A stretch of 64,000 nt of DNA. Origin: Brevibacterium oceani (GTDB lineage: Bacteria; Actinomycetota; Actinomycetes; Actinomycetales; Brevibacteriaceae). Position numbers and translations under genes: made by a program. How positions within the stretch are numbered: the stretch's first letter is position 1; every line of letters starts with the position of its first letter. Positions 46,290-54,370 of this stretch are shown here, in pieces. Below the pieces are notes generated by a model, which did not search any database, was not told the origin of the DNA, and saw only the letters and a program-made list of their open reading frames with translations. The stretch is from positions 496,001 through 560,000 of the forward strand of contig NZ_JABKDE010000003.1 of NCBI RefSeq assembly GCF_013623835.1, in the 5' to 3' direction.

Positions 46290-47627
46290 GTGAGCAACGA
46301 CCAGGGGTATGACGGTCTGAGGACCCCTCCGCAGGACGTCGAGGCCGAGCAGAGCGTGCTCGGTGCGATGCTGCTGTCGAAGGACGCCATCGCCGACTGC
46401 GTCGAGACGATGAAGGGCGATGACTTCTACAAGCCCGCTCACGAAACCATCTACGAAGCCGTGCTCGACCTCTACTCCCGCGGTGAGCCGGCGGACTCGG
46501 TGACGGTCGCGAACTATCTGACGAAGACCGGTGACCTCGCCCGGGTCGGCGGTGCCGCTTACCTCCACACGCTCATCTCCTCGGTTCCGACCGCAGCCAA
46601 CGCCGGGTACTATGCCGCGATCGTCAGCGAGCAGGCCGTGCTGCGCCGTCTCGTCGAGGCCGGCACCCGCATCGTGCAGATGGGCTACGACGCCGAAGGC
46701 GACACCGATGACGTCGTGAACTCCGCGCAGGCGGAGATCTACAAGGTCACCGAACGCCATACGACCGAGGACTACGTCATCCTCTCCGACATCCTCGGCG
46801 AGGTCGCCCAGGAGATCGAACGCAACGGCAACACCGACGGTCAGACCGCGGGTGTGCCCACCGGCTTCACCGAGTTCGACAACCTCACGAACGGTCTGCA
46901 CCCGGGCACGATGATCGTCATCGCCGCCCGACCCGGTGTCGGCAAGTCGACGTTGGCGCTCGACTTCATCCGGTCGGCGGCGATCCACAACAATGCGGCC
47001 GCCGTGTTCTTCTCACTCGAGATGGGCAAGAACGAGCTCGTCATGCGTCTGCTCTCGGCGGAGTCGGAGATCCCGCTGCAGAATCTGCGTCGCGGCGAAC
47101 TCAGCCCGCACGACTGGACCACTCTGGCCGCGACCGAGGCTCGGATCAACGGCGCTCCGCTGTTCGTCGACGATTCGCCGAACATGGCGCTCACCGAGAT
47201 CCGTGCGAAGTGCCGGAGGCTCAAGCAGCAGCACGATCTGCAGATGGTCTGCGTCGACTATCTGCAGCTGATGTCCTCGGGCAAGCGCGTCGAATCGCGT
47301 CAGCAGGAGGTCTCGGAGTTCTCCCGTTCGCTCAAGCTGTTGGCCAAGGAGCTCGAGGTCCCGGTGATCGCGTTGTCCCAGCTCAACCGTGGCAGCGAGC
47401 AGCGCACCGACAAACGGCCGATGATCTCGGATCTGCGTGAGTCCGGTTCGATCGAGCAGGACGCCGACATGGTCCTCCTCATCCACCGTGAGGACATGTA
47501 CGACAAGGAACACGAACGCGCCGGTGAGGCCGACATCATCGTCGCCAAGCACCGTGCCGGTCCGACGATGGACATCCCCGTGGCGTTCCAGGGTGCGAAA
47601 TCCCGCTTCGTCAACATGCCGCAGTAG
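46290..47627 (+). CDS. dnaB: Replicative DNA helicase DnaB
   Basis: A 445-aa protein. The N-terminal domain has PPQDVEAEQSVLGAML. The RecA-like domain carries Walker A ARPGVGKSTLA, Walker B with DYLQLM, and a C-terminal HRAGPTMDIPV. It is the hexameric fork helicase. No intein interrupts the Walker A or other sites. GTG 46290 is chosen for its GAGAGAGGA upstream; the 26 in-frame codons before it are not conserved. Confidence 0.96.
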   Translation: MSNDQGYDGLRTPPQDVEAEQSVLGAMLLSKDAIADCVETMKGDDFYKPAHETIYEAVLDLYSRGEPADSVTVANYLTKTGDLARVGGAAYLHTLISSVPTAANAGYYAAIVSEQAVLRRLVEAGTRIVQMGYDAEGDTDDVVNSAQAEIYKVTERHTTEDYVILSDILGEVAQEIERNGNTDGQTAGVPTGFTEFDNLTNGLHPGTMIVIAARPGVGKSTLALDFIRSAAIHNNAAAVFFSLEMGKNELVMRLLSAESEIPLQNLRRGELSPHDWTTLAATEARINGAPLFVDDSPNMALTEIRAKCRRLKQQHDLQMVCVDYLQLMSSGKRVESRQQEVSEFSRSLKLLAKELEVPVIALSQLNRGSEQRTDKRPMISDLRESGSIEQDADMVLLIHREDMYDKEHERAGEADIIVAKHRAGPTMDIPVAFQGAKSRFVNMPQ

Positions 47628-47656
47628 GGCAGAGGCGTCGACAGAAGGGAACATTC

Positions 47657-48295
47657 ATGTCACCGAACAAGGCGCGGAGTCTGCTGATCCTGCTGATCAT
47701 GCCTGCAGTGGTGGTGATCGGATTCGCGGTGGCATTCGCCGTGACCTATCTGAGGCCCTCGCTGCTTCTCGCGGGCATCATCGTTGCCTGCTGCGCGTTC
47801 ATCGTGGCACTTGTCGGCGTGTACCAGTCGATGGGCCGCAGGTGGCCCCTGTGGCTGGTCGCTCCCGCTGTCGCGATTGCGGGCATCGGGACGATCATGC
47901 TCGCCGAAGACCTCGCACTGTCCAAGGTCGGCGAGCTCACAGAAGTGGTCGTCGTCAGCCACGACGTCGAGCAGGAGACCGTGCACGACTCGGACAACAC
48001 CGGTGGTCGTGAGGTCTATACGCACGAGTACACCCTCGAGAAGACCGACGGCACTCCCGTCGACCAGCCGATGACCTACCGTGGCAAGGACGGCTTCGAC
48101 GACATCGATGAGGGAGACACGATCACGGTGATGATCGATCCCGCGGGCAAAGTCCCCACCGAACCGGCCGATGAGGTGGACGTCCCCGCCGATATCGGCA
48201 TCCTCGTCGTCGGAACGGTGCTGACCATCGGAGCCTTCGGCGTGTGCACTCTCGTGGTTGCGCTGAGACCGCGGGGGCCCCAGCGGGTGCGCTGA
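47657..48295 (+). CDS. Small membrane protein, DUF3592-like topology
   Basis: A 212-aa protein. Two to three spans lie in residues 8-105, then an extracytoplasmic segment of about 80 residues with VYTHEYTLEKTDG and DEGDTITVMIDPAGKV, then a final span. This span-domain-span layout recalls DUF3592 proteins. Function unknown. ATG 47657 with AGAAGGG upstream; 29 nt after dnaB, possibly co-transcribed. Confidence 0.8.
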   Translation: MSPNKARSLLILLIMPAVVVIGFAVAFAVTYLRPSLLLAGIIVACCAFIVALVGVYQSMGRRWPLWLVAPAVAIAGIGTIMLAEDLALSKVGELTEVVVVSHDVEQETVHDSDNTGGREVYTHEYTLEKTDGTPVDQPMTYRGKDGFDDIDEGDTITVMIDPAGKVPTEPADEVDVPADIGILVVGTVLTIGAFGVCTLVVALRPRGPQRVR

Positions 48296-48371
48296 CCCGG
48301 GCCGGCTTCCACTCCGTCCTCAGCTTCGGACCTCAGCCTCGGACGGCCTACTCATACGTCAGTGACCACTG

Positions 48372-48394
48372 TATAGTCAGAGAATGCTGACTAT
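48372..48394. promoter_or_regulatory. CmtR-type operator over the -10 region and start codon
   Basis: Perfect inverted repeat ATAGTCAG (48373-48380) and CTGACTAT (48387-48394), 6 bp apart. TATAGT (48372-48377) is a good -10, placing the transcript start at or next to the ATG (48384), so the mRNA looks leaderless and the bound repressor would cover promoter and start. Confidence 0.75.
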
Positions 48395-48743
48395 TGCTTC
48401 GAGGCTCGATGCGATGAATCGACTCGGCCGTGCCATGGCCGATTCCACCCGATCCCGCATCCTCCTCTCCCTTCTGAACGAGCCCGGCTACCCGGCCCGA
48501 TTAGCCGCTGATCTGGCTCTGACCAGGACAAATGTATCGAATCATCTAGCCTGCCTGCACGGATGTGGCATCGTCGTCGCCGAACCAGAGGGACGACAGA
48601 CCCGCTACGAGATCGCCGATCCGCACCTGACAGCGGCGCTCAATGCACTCGTCGAGGTGACCTTGGCCGTCGATGATAACGCGGAATGCATCGACCCCGA
48701 CTGCACGGTCGAAGGGTGCTGCGAGAACTCGGTGACCGGATGA
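48384..48743 (+). CDS. cmtR: CmtR-like ArsR/SmtB family Cd/Pb-sensing repressor
   Basis: A 119-aa winged-helix repressor. Cys57, Cys61 and Cys102, the three metal ligands of M. tuberculosis CmtR, occur at the same residue numbers here (HLACLHGCG and ECIDPDC). Extra cysteines at 107, 112 and 113 near the C-terminus could add to binding. Metal binding should release DNA. The recognition helix is TRTNVSNHL. The stop overlaps the CDF exporter start by 4 nt (ATGA), making a metal-responsive operon. Confidence 0.9.
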   Translation: MLTIASRLDAMNRLGRAMADSTRSRILLSLLNEPGYPARLAADLALTRTNVSNHLACLHGCGIVVAEPEGRQTRYEIADPHLTAALNALVEVTLAVDDNAECIDPDCTVEGCCENSVTG

Positions 48744-49468
48744 CATCGGCCGACGTGAGCCCGACCTCGTATGCGGCCCGACCATCTCCGAGTTCGGCGC
48801 GAGCAGCGACTCTGCGACGACGGATCCGAATCGTCGTCGCGATCACGATCGCATGGAACGTCATCGAAGCCGTGGTCGCGATCGTCGCGGGAGGAGCAGC
48901 CTCCTCGGCGGCCCTCATCGGTTTCGGTCTCGACTCTATCGTCGAGGTTCTCTCCGCCGCGGCAGTGGCCTGGCAGTTCGCCGCCCCGAACCCGGAACGC
49001 CGCGAGAAGACGGCCCTGCGGGTGATCGCCGTGTCCTTCTTCGCCCTCGCCGCATACGTCGGCGTCGACGCCGTACTGTCTCTCACCGGCCTGCGGGATC
49101 CCGAGCACTCCACCGTCGGCATCGTCATCGCGGCTCTCAGCCTGCTCGTCATGCCCTTCCTGAGCTGGTTCGAACGGCTCACCGGACGGGAACTCGGATC
49201 CGCCTCCGCGGTGGCTGATTCCAAGCAGACCCTCATCTGCACCTATCTCAGCGCCGCCCTCCTCGCCGGGCTGCTGCTCAACAGCCTGCTCGGTTGGGCA
49301 TGGGCCGACTCCCTTGCGGCCCTGGTCATCGCGGTCTTCGCTGTCCGGGAGGGCATCGAAGCCTGGCGGGGCGATGCCTGCTGCGCGGCTCCGATCAACG
49401 TGCTCACGGGAGAGCGTGAGGTCGAATCGTGCTGTTGTGACGATGAGGAGACGTGTCCCTGCGGCTGA
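48740..49468 (+). CDS. Cation diffusion facilitator-type metal exporter with Cys-rich tail
   Basis: A 242-aa membrane protein with about six spans. IGFGLDSIVE in an early span and VADSKQTLICT are the paired motifs of this CDF/TMEM163-like subgroup. The C-terminal tail, about residues 212-242, is rich in Cys: ACCAAP, SCCCDDEETCPCG. The tail probably binds soft metals. It overlaps the CmtR-like repressor gene, so Cd, Pb or Zn efflux is the likely role. Confidence 0.88.
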   Translation: MTSADVSPTSYAARPSPSSARAATLRRRIRIVVAITIAWNVIEAVVAIVAGGAASSAALIGFGLDSIVEVLSAAAVAWQFAAPNPERREKTALRVIAVSFFALAAYVGVDAVLSLTGLRDPEHSTVGIVIAALSLLVMPFLSWFERLTGRELGSASAVADSKQTLICTYLSAALLAGLLLNSLLGWAWADSLAALVIAVFAVREGIEAWRGDACCAAPINVLTGEREVESCCCDDEETCPCG

Positions 49469-49598
49469 GCCGTGATAGTGCGCCCTGCTGTGAGGTCCGT
49501 CGTTGGAACTCCTGTCGTCGACACCGTCCGGCATCGAATTGCGCAGCGGTTCGGACAGGTGGGGAGCGGCCGGATCGGTCGGAGTACAGTGGGCGGAC

Positions 49599-50765
49599 GT
49601 GAGCAGTCCCGAGCTTCCGTCACCGCTGATCCGTCCACCTGTCGCGGTCTCAGCGGCAGCCTTCGTCTCGAGCTTCGACCGGTTCGCGGTCAGCCCCCTG
49701 CTCGTCCTGGTCGCCGCTGATCTCGGGGCCACACTGACGCAGAGTCTGTCAGTCGCGAGTCTGTACTACCTCGCCTACGGCATCAGCCAGCCGCTGTGGG
49801 GTGCCCTGTCCGACCGATTCGGGCGGATCCGGCTGATGTGGCTGACGCTGTTCGCCGCCGCTCTGGCTGGGGCGGTCTCCGCCGTGGCTCCGGACCTCAT
49901 CACCCTGATCGTGGCGCGTGCGTTCGCCGGCGCCTTCTACGGGGCCGTCGTTCCTGCCTCCCTGACCTACGTCGGTGACACCGTGGCCGAAGAACGGCGC
50001 CAGCCGGCCCTGGCCGATCTCATGGCGGCGATCGCACTGGGCACCGCCTCGGCGACCGCGATCTCCGGCCTGCTCGCCGACTGGCTCGACTGGCGGATCG
50101 TCTTCGCCGTTCCCGCCGTCCTGGCCGTCCTCTGCTCCTTCGGGCTCATGCGACTGCGCGAGTATCGACCCGAGACCGGCAGCGGCATGCTCTCGACCTT
50201 CCGTTCTGCTCTCACCCACCGCTGGGTGCTCGTCGTCATCGGCCTCGCCTTCGTCGAAGGTGCGGTCGTCCTCGGGGTGCTCACCCTGCTCGCCCCGGCG
50301 CTGCAGTCCCAGGGGATCGGCGCCGGCGCGGCCGGACTGGCCACCGCCGCCTACGGCCTCGGAGTGATCATCACCAGCCGGTTCGTCAGACCGCTGTCGG
50401 CCAGGATGTCCATGCCGCGCCTGATGACGCTCGGCGGCTGCGCGCCGATCATCGGCTATGTCGTGCTGACCATTCACATCTCCCTGGCCACCGTCGTCAT
50501 CGCCGGCCTGCTGCTCGGCGCGACCTGGTCGTTCCTCCACTCCTCCCTGCAGACCTGGTCGACCTCTGTCCTCCCGCAGGCCCGAGGCACGGTGGTCGCG
50601 CTCTTCGCCGGCTGCCTCTTCGCCGGCAGCGCCCTCGGAGCGGCGGTCGGCGGGCCGATGGGCCACGGCGATCACTGGAGCGTCCTCTTCGGCTCGACGG
50701 CACTCGTCATGGCCATCCTCACGGTCACTGCCGTCCTCAGCCGCCGGGCCTACGACAGACGATGA
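49599..50765 (+). CDS. MFS transporter
   Basis: A 388-aa protein with 12 predicted spans. WGALSDRFGRIRLMW is the loop signature between spans 2 and 3, and a second-half repeat is visible. The drug-proton antiporter type is likely. I chose GTG 49599 (SSPELPSPLIRPPVAV); the upstream in-frame codons from 49503 look non-coding. The start is only moderately certain because the ribosome-binding site is weak. Confidence 0.85.
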   Translation: MSSPELPSPLIRPPVAVSAAAFVSSFDRFAVSPLLVLVAADLGATLTQSLSVASLYYLAYGISQPLWGALSDRFGRIRLMWLTLFAAALAGAVSAVAPDLITLIVARAFAGAFYGAVVPASLTYVGDTVAEERRQPALADLMAAIALGTASATAISGLLADWLDWRIVFAVPAVLAVLCSFGLMRLREYRPETGSGMLSTFRSALTHRWVLVVIGLAFVEGAVVLGVLTLLAPALQSQGIGAGAAGLATAAYGLGVIITSRFVRPLSARMSMPRLMTLGGCAPIIGYVVLTIHISLATVVIAGLLLGATWSFLHSSLQTWSTSVLPQARGTVVALFAGCLFAGSALGAAVGGPMGHGDHWSVLFGSTALVMAILTVTAVLSRRAYDRR

Positions 50766-50888
50766 CGACCTGCTGACGATCCTGCCGTCGGCACGACCAC
50801 TCCGTCACTATGACCACTGCAGCCCCCGCCTCGGTGCCGGGCATCTGCTCCGCCCCGACGAGGGTGCGCCGGTCGGGGCGCACCTACC

Positions 50889-51806
50889 ATGGCAGATATG
50901 GACACCACGCCGAATGACCTTCTCGTGCTGCTCGCGGTCTCTCGCACTGCGAAGTTCACGACGGCCGCCCACAACCTGGGGCTGACCCACACGACGGTCT
51001 CGCGCCGCATCGCCGCCTTGGAGAAGTCACTCGGAGGGCGGGTGCTCGCCCGCTCCGCAGACGGCTGGGAGCTGACCGAACTCGGGCAGAGGGCCGTCGC
51101 CGTGGCCGAGCAGATGGAGGCCGCGGTCGCCGACCTCGGACACACGAGACAGGGACCGGACGCGGTCACCGGAGTCGTGCGCATGACCGCCACCGACGGG
51201 TTCAGCGCCTACATCGCCTCACCGGCGGCAGCCCAGCTGCGCCGTCGACATCCGGGGCTGAGCGTCGAAATCGTCACCGTCACCCGGCAGGCCCTGCAGC
51301 AGCGTTCGGGACTCGACATCGAGGTCGTCGTCGGCGAACCTCGCGTCCACCGCGCGGAAGCGATGAAGCTCGGCGACTACGTGCTCGGCCTCTACGCCTC
51401 ACGCGAGTATCTGGAGTCCAACGGCACCCCGACCTCGGTGGAGGAACTGGACGACCACCGCCTCGTCTACTTCGTCGACTCCATGCTCCAGGTCGATGAC
51501 CTCGATGCGCCGAGGCGACTCTTCCCGACCATGAAAGATGCCCTGACCTCGACGAACGTCTTCGTCCATGTCGAAGCCACCCGTGCCGGTGCCGGCATCG
51601 GATTCCTCCCGTGCTTCATGGCCGACCTGCATCCGGACCTCGTGCGTCTCTTCCCCGACACGGTCGCCGAGCGTCTGCCGTATTGGATGGTGCTGCGGCC
51701 CGACTCGATGCGTCGACCCGCTATCGCTGCGCTCGTGCAGGCGCTGAAGGATCAGATGATCGTTCACCGCAATGCGCTCGAAGGACGAGTTGGAGGCAGA
51801 ATATGA
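50889..51806 (+). CDS. LysR family transcriptional regulator
   Basis: A 305-aa protein. The N-terminal winged helix contains FTTAAHNLGLTHTTVSRRIAAL; the rest is a periplasmic-binding-protein-like sensor domain. ATG 50889. Its stop overlaps the HemD-like gene (ATGA). LysR regulators are usually divergent from their targets; this one is co-directional and coupled to the next gene, which is unusual. Confidence 0.9.
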   Translation: MADMDTTPNDLLVLLAVSRTAKFTTAAHNLGLTHTTVSRRIAALEKSLGGRVLARSADGWELTELGQRAVAVAEQMEAAVADLGHTRQGPDAVTGVVRMTATDGFSAYIASPAAAQLRRRHPGLSVEIVTVTRQALQQRSGLDIEVVVGEPRVHRAEAMKLGDYVLGLYASREYLESNGTPTSVEELDDHRLVYFVDSMLQVDDLDAPRRLFPTMKDALTSTNVFVHVEATRAGAGIGFLPCFMADLHPDLVRLFPDTVAERLPYWMVLRPDSMRRPAIAALVQALKDQMIVHRNALEGRVGGRI

Positions 51807-52657
51807 GTATGGACCAGCCCCGCAGCGACATCGGTGACGAACTGTCCGGACGGCGCATCGTGCTCACCGCTCAACGGCGAGCAGAACAGCTCGCATCCGC
51901 TCTCGAGAGGCATGGAGCGCAGATCGTGCACGCTCCGACCCTGTCCGTCATCCCGCACATCGATGACCCTGAACTCGCCGCCCGTACCCGTGACCTCATC
52001 GACCACCGGCCCGACATCGTCGTGGTCACGACCGGCGTCGGATTCACCGGTTGGGGCGAGGTCGCCGAAGCCGCGGGCATGCGCGATGAGTGGAAAGCGA
52101 TGCTCCGAGGGGCACGGATCGTCGTTCGCGGCCCGAAAGCCGGAGGTGCGGTTCAGGCGGCCGGTCTGACGGTCGACTGGGTCGCCGAGTCCGAGACCAG
52201 CGCGGAGATCGAACAGGTGCTCCTGACAGAGGGCGTCAACGGCCTGCGGATCGCGGTGCAGCACCACGGCGCCGGAGCCGACGGCCTGGATGAGGCCTTT
52301 GCCGCGGCCGGTGCCGATGTCCGCTCACTCGTCATCTACCGCTGGGGTCCCGCGCCCGATCCGGAAGCCGTGGTCGATGCGGTCGACCTCGTTGCGCAGC
52401 GCAGGTGCGACGCCGTTGCCTTCACCTCGGCACCCGGTGCCGCCGCCTTCCTCGCCATGGCCGAGGAGCAGAGTCTGCTGCCTGCAGTGATCGAGGCGTT
52501 CAACGACGGAGTCGTGGCTGCGGCGGTCGGCAATGTCACCGCCGCGCCGCTGTGGGAACGGGGCATCAGAACCGTGATCCCGGAGCGATTCCGCCTCGGC
52601 GCCCTCGCCCGAATCCTCGTCAGCGAACTCGCCGCATCGGGGCGAGCATCGCAGTGA
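51803..52657 (+). CDS. Uroporphyrinogen-III synthase (HemD) domain protein
   Basis: A 284-aa protein with the two-lobe HemD fold: GRRIVLTAQRRAEQLASAL at the start, VVTTGVGFTGW, and later AVAFTSAPGAAAFL. True HemD cyclises hydroxymethylbilane for haem synthesis. No other tetrapyrrole gene is near, and actinobacteria also have HemD-like regulators close to nitrite/nitrate genes (Rv0260c type, with an added helix-turn-helix that is absent here). Enzyme or regulator cannot be decided. The start overlaps the LysR stop. Confidence 0.82.
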   Translation: MSMDQPRSDIGDELSGRRIVLTAQRRAEQLASALERHGAQIVHAPTLSVIPHIDDPELAARTRDLIDHRPDIVVVTTGVGFTGWGEVAEAAGMRDEWKAMLRGARIVVRGPKAGGAVQAAGLTVDWVAESETSAEIEQVLLTEGVNGLRIAVQHHGAGADGLDEAFAAAGADVRSLVIYRWGPAPDPEAVVDAVDLVAQRRCDAVAFTSAPGAAAFLAMAEEQSLLPAVIEAFNDGVVAAAVGNVTAAPLWERGIRTVIPERFRLGALARILVSELAASGRASQ

Positions 52658-52694
52658 GCGGTTAGTCGGTCCTCGACGACAGGCCCGATGAGGG

Positions 52695-53192
52695 TCACAG
52701 CCTCATCGAGAACACCTCGTGGATCGGCGAGGTATGCCGCAGTGACGGGTCTCGTCGCATGCCGAGTTTCTCGGCCACTCGCTGGGACGATCGATTGTCC
52801 TGGTGGACGACGGAGACGAGATGCTGAGCGACCGCGAGGTCGCGCGCATGATCACGGCAGGCCAGAGCCGCCTCGGTGGCACAGCCCTTCCCCTGAGCCG
52901 CGGCCCTCACGTGATACCCGACCTCGAGATGAGGAGTCCCGTTCACGGTCTGCCAGGTGAGGCCGCAGTCGCCGATGAACTCGCCGTCATGGGTATCGAC
53001 CGCCCACAGTCCGAAACCGTGCTCCGCGTAATTGCGCACATTCCAGTCGATCCACGCCGCAGCTTCGTCGCGATCCTTTGGCGCCGGATAGAACTCCATG
53101 ACTCTCGGGTCACCGAGCAGTGCGGCCATGTCGTCGAGGTCGGTCATCGACAACTCGCGGAACTTCAGCCGAGTCGTCCGGGGAGGGTGCAT
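52695..53192 (-). CDS. GNAT acetyltransferase, RimJ/RimL-like
   Basis: A 165-aa protein. RTTRLKFRELSMTD at the start and the acetyl-CoA loop VRAAAQGKGCATEA (Q/RxxGxG/A) identify a GNAT of the RimJ/RimL group, with the typical GMRRD near the end. The substrate is unknown. ATG 53192; convergent with the HemD-like gene. Confidence 0.88.
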   Translation of the reverse strand: MHPPRTTRLKFRELSMTDLDDMAALLGDPRVMEFYPAPKDRDEAAAWIDWNVRNYAEHGFGLWAVDTHDGEFIGDCGLTWQTVNGTPHLEVGYHVRAAAQGKGCATEAALACRDHARDLAVAQHLVSVVHQDNRSSQRVAEKLGMRRDPSLRHTSPIHEVFSMRL

Positions 53193-53246
53193 AGACGTCA
53201 GGCTACCCTGTGCCCGTAGGCTGGGACGAGAGACGAAGGGACAGTG

Positions 53247-53750
53247 ATGACACGAATCATGCAGGTCAGCGACAGTCTGGTGATCAAGGTGGATGCCGCC
53301 GCGCTGTGGGAGCAGGTGGCCGATCCGACGCAGATGCCTCGGTGGAGTCCGGAGAACACCGGAGCCAGCACACCCTCAGCTGCGGGGCCCCTGCACGAAG
53401 GTGACATCTTCGAAGGGACGAACCGTCGTGGGCCGGCGACGTGGGTGACCGAATCCGTCGTCACCGATTCGACGCCCGGGAAGCGCTTCGCCTTCACGGT
53501 GCGTCGGATCGGCCCCCGCTCGCCGAGCATCGAAGGCGCGAATGCGAGCTGGGCGTATGACTTCGAGGATCTCGGTGGGGCGACGCGCGTGACCGAGACG
53601 TGGACCGATGACCGCCGGAAATGGCCTGATGCTCTGGCCTGGGTCTTCGACCACATCGTCACGCGCGGGAAGAGCTTCGCGGACTTTCAGCGTCTGAACA
53701 TCCGACGGACGCTGACGACTCTGAAGGATGACTTCGAACGCGAAGGATGA
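53247..53750 (+). CDS. SRPBCC (START-like) family protein, C-terminus altered by a duplication
   Basis: A 167-aa protein with the polyketide-cyclase/START-like pattern: VKVDAAALWEQVADPTQMPRW-type start, then VTESVVTDSTPGKRFAF and a late amphipathic helix. ATG 53247 is preferred over the adjoining GTG 53244 because of GAAGGGA spacing. The last codons lie in a 19-bp tandem duplication that shifts frame and supplies the stop. Confidence 0.8.
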   Translation: MTRIMQVSDSLVIKVDAAALWEQVADPTQMPRWSPENTGASTPSAAGPLHEGDIFEGTNRRGPATWVTESVVTDSTPGKRFAFTVRRIGPRSPSIEGANASWAYDFEDLGGATRVTETWTDDRRKWPDALAWVFDHIVTRGKSFADFQRLNIRRTLTTLKDDFEREG

Positions 53751-53760
53751 CTTCGAACGG
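53723..53760 (+). repeat. 19-bp tandem duplication at the end of the SRPBCC gene
   Basis: GAAGGATGACTTCGAACG recurs in two adjacent 19-bp units (53723-53741, 53742-53760) that differ only at the last base. Since 19 is not a multiple of three, the second unit is read in another frame and gives the TGA at 53748-53750. Confidence 0.9.
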
Positions 53761-53818
53761 CGAACGGCGGTGACGCGGCCGAAACGACGGCGAAACATCT
53801 GCTCGCTACCCTGATCGC

Positions 53819-54370
53819 ATGACAGAGACGGCACAGCGCACAGAGACGGCATCGCACCCCGAGAGCCCCACCGGCCACGTCGAGGGCATGAACTTCTACA
53901 CCCGCAAATGGGTTCGGCCCGAGGACCTCAACGCCAACGGCTCCCTCTTCGGCGGCAGTCTGCTGCGATGGATCGATGAAGAGGCCGCGATCTATGCGAT
54001 CATCCAGCTCGGCAACCATCGCGTCGTGACGAAGCTGATCTCGGAGATCAACTTCCAGGCCTCGGCCAGAAAAGGCGACCTCATCGAGATGGGACTCATC
54101 GCCACCCACTTCGGGCGCACCTCGCTGACGATGACGGCAAGGGTGCGCAATATGATCACCCGCAAGTCCATCCTCACCATCGAGAAGATCGTATTCGTCG
54201 GCGTCGACGAGGACGGTACGCCGATTCCCCACGGCTATTCGACGATCACCTACGACCGCGACCGGATGCCGCGCCCGCATGCGGAGCCGTTGCCGGAGAA
54301 GCTGCCGGAGACGCGGAAGGGGTGTGCAGAGGCGTCCCTGAGATCTACCAGGCGTCAGCCGCCGAGGTAG
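53819..54370 (+). CDS. Acyl-CoA thioesterase, hotdog fold (YciA-like)
   Basis: A 183-aa protein. A hotdog domain spans about residues 25-150: NANGSLFGGSLLRWIDEEAA contains the catalytic region, followed by VTKLISEINFQASARKGD. It hydrolyses acyl-CoA. The final 30 residues are basic and unconserved. Its 3' end overlaps by 16 nt the convergent amidohydrolase gene. Confidence 0.88.
   Translation: MTETAQRTETASHPESPTGHVEGMNFYTRKWVRPEDLNANGSLFGGSLLRWIDEEAAIYAIIQLGNHRVVTKLISEINFQASARKGDLIEMGLIATHFGRTSLTMTARVRNMITRKSILTIEKIVFVGVDEDGTPIPHGYSTITYDRDRMPRPHAEPLPEKLPETRKGCAEASLRSTRRQPPR

Noticed and set aside
46290..47627. An intein in dnaB
   Set aside because: The helicase core is continuous and of normal length; no intein motifs are present.
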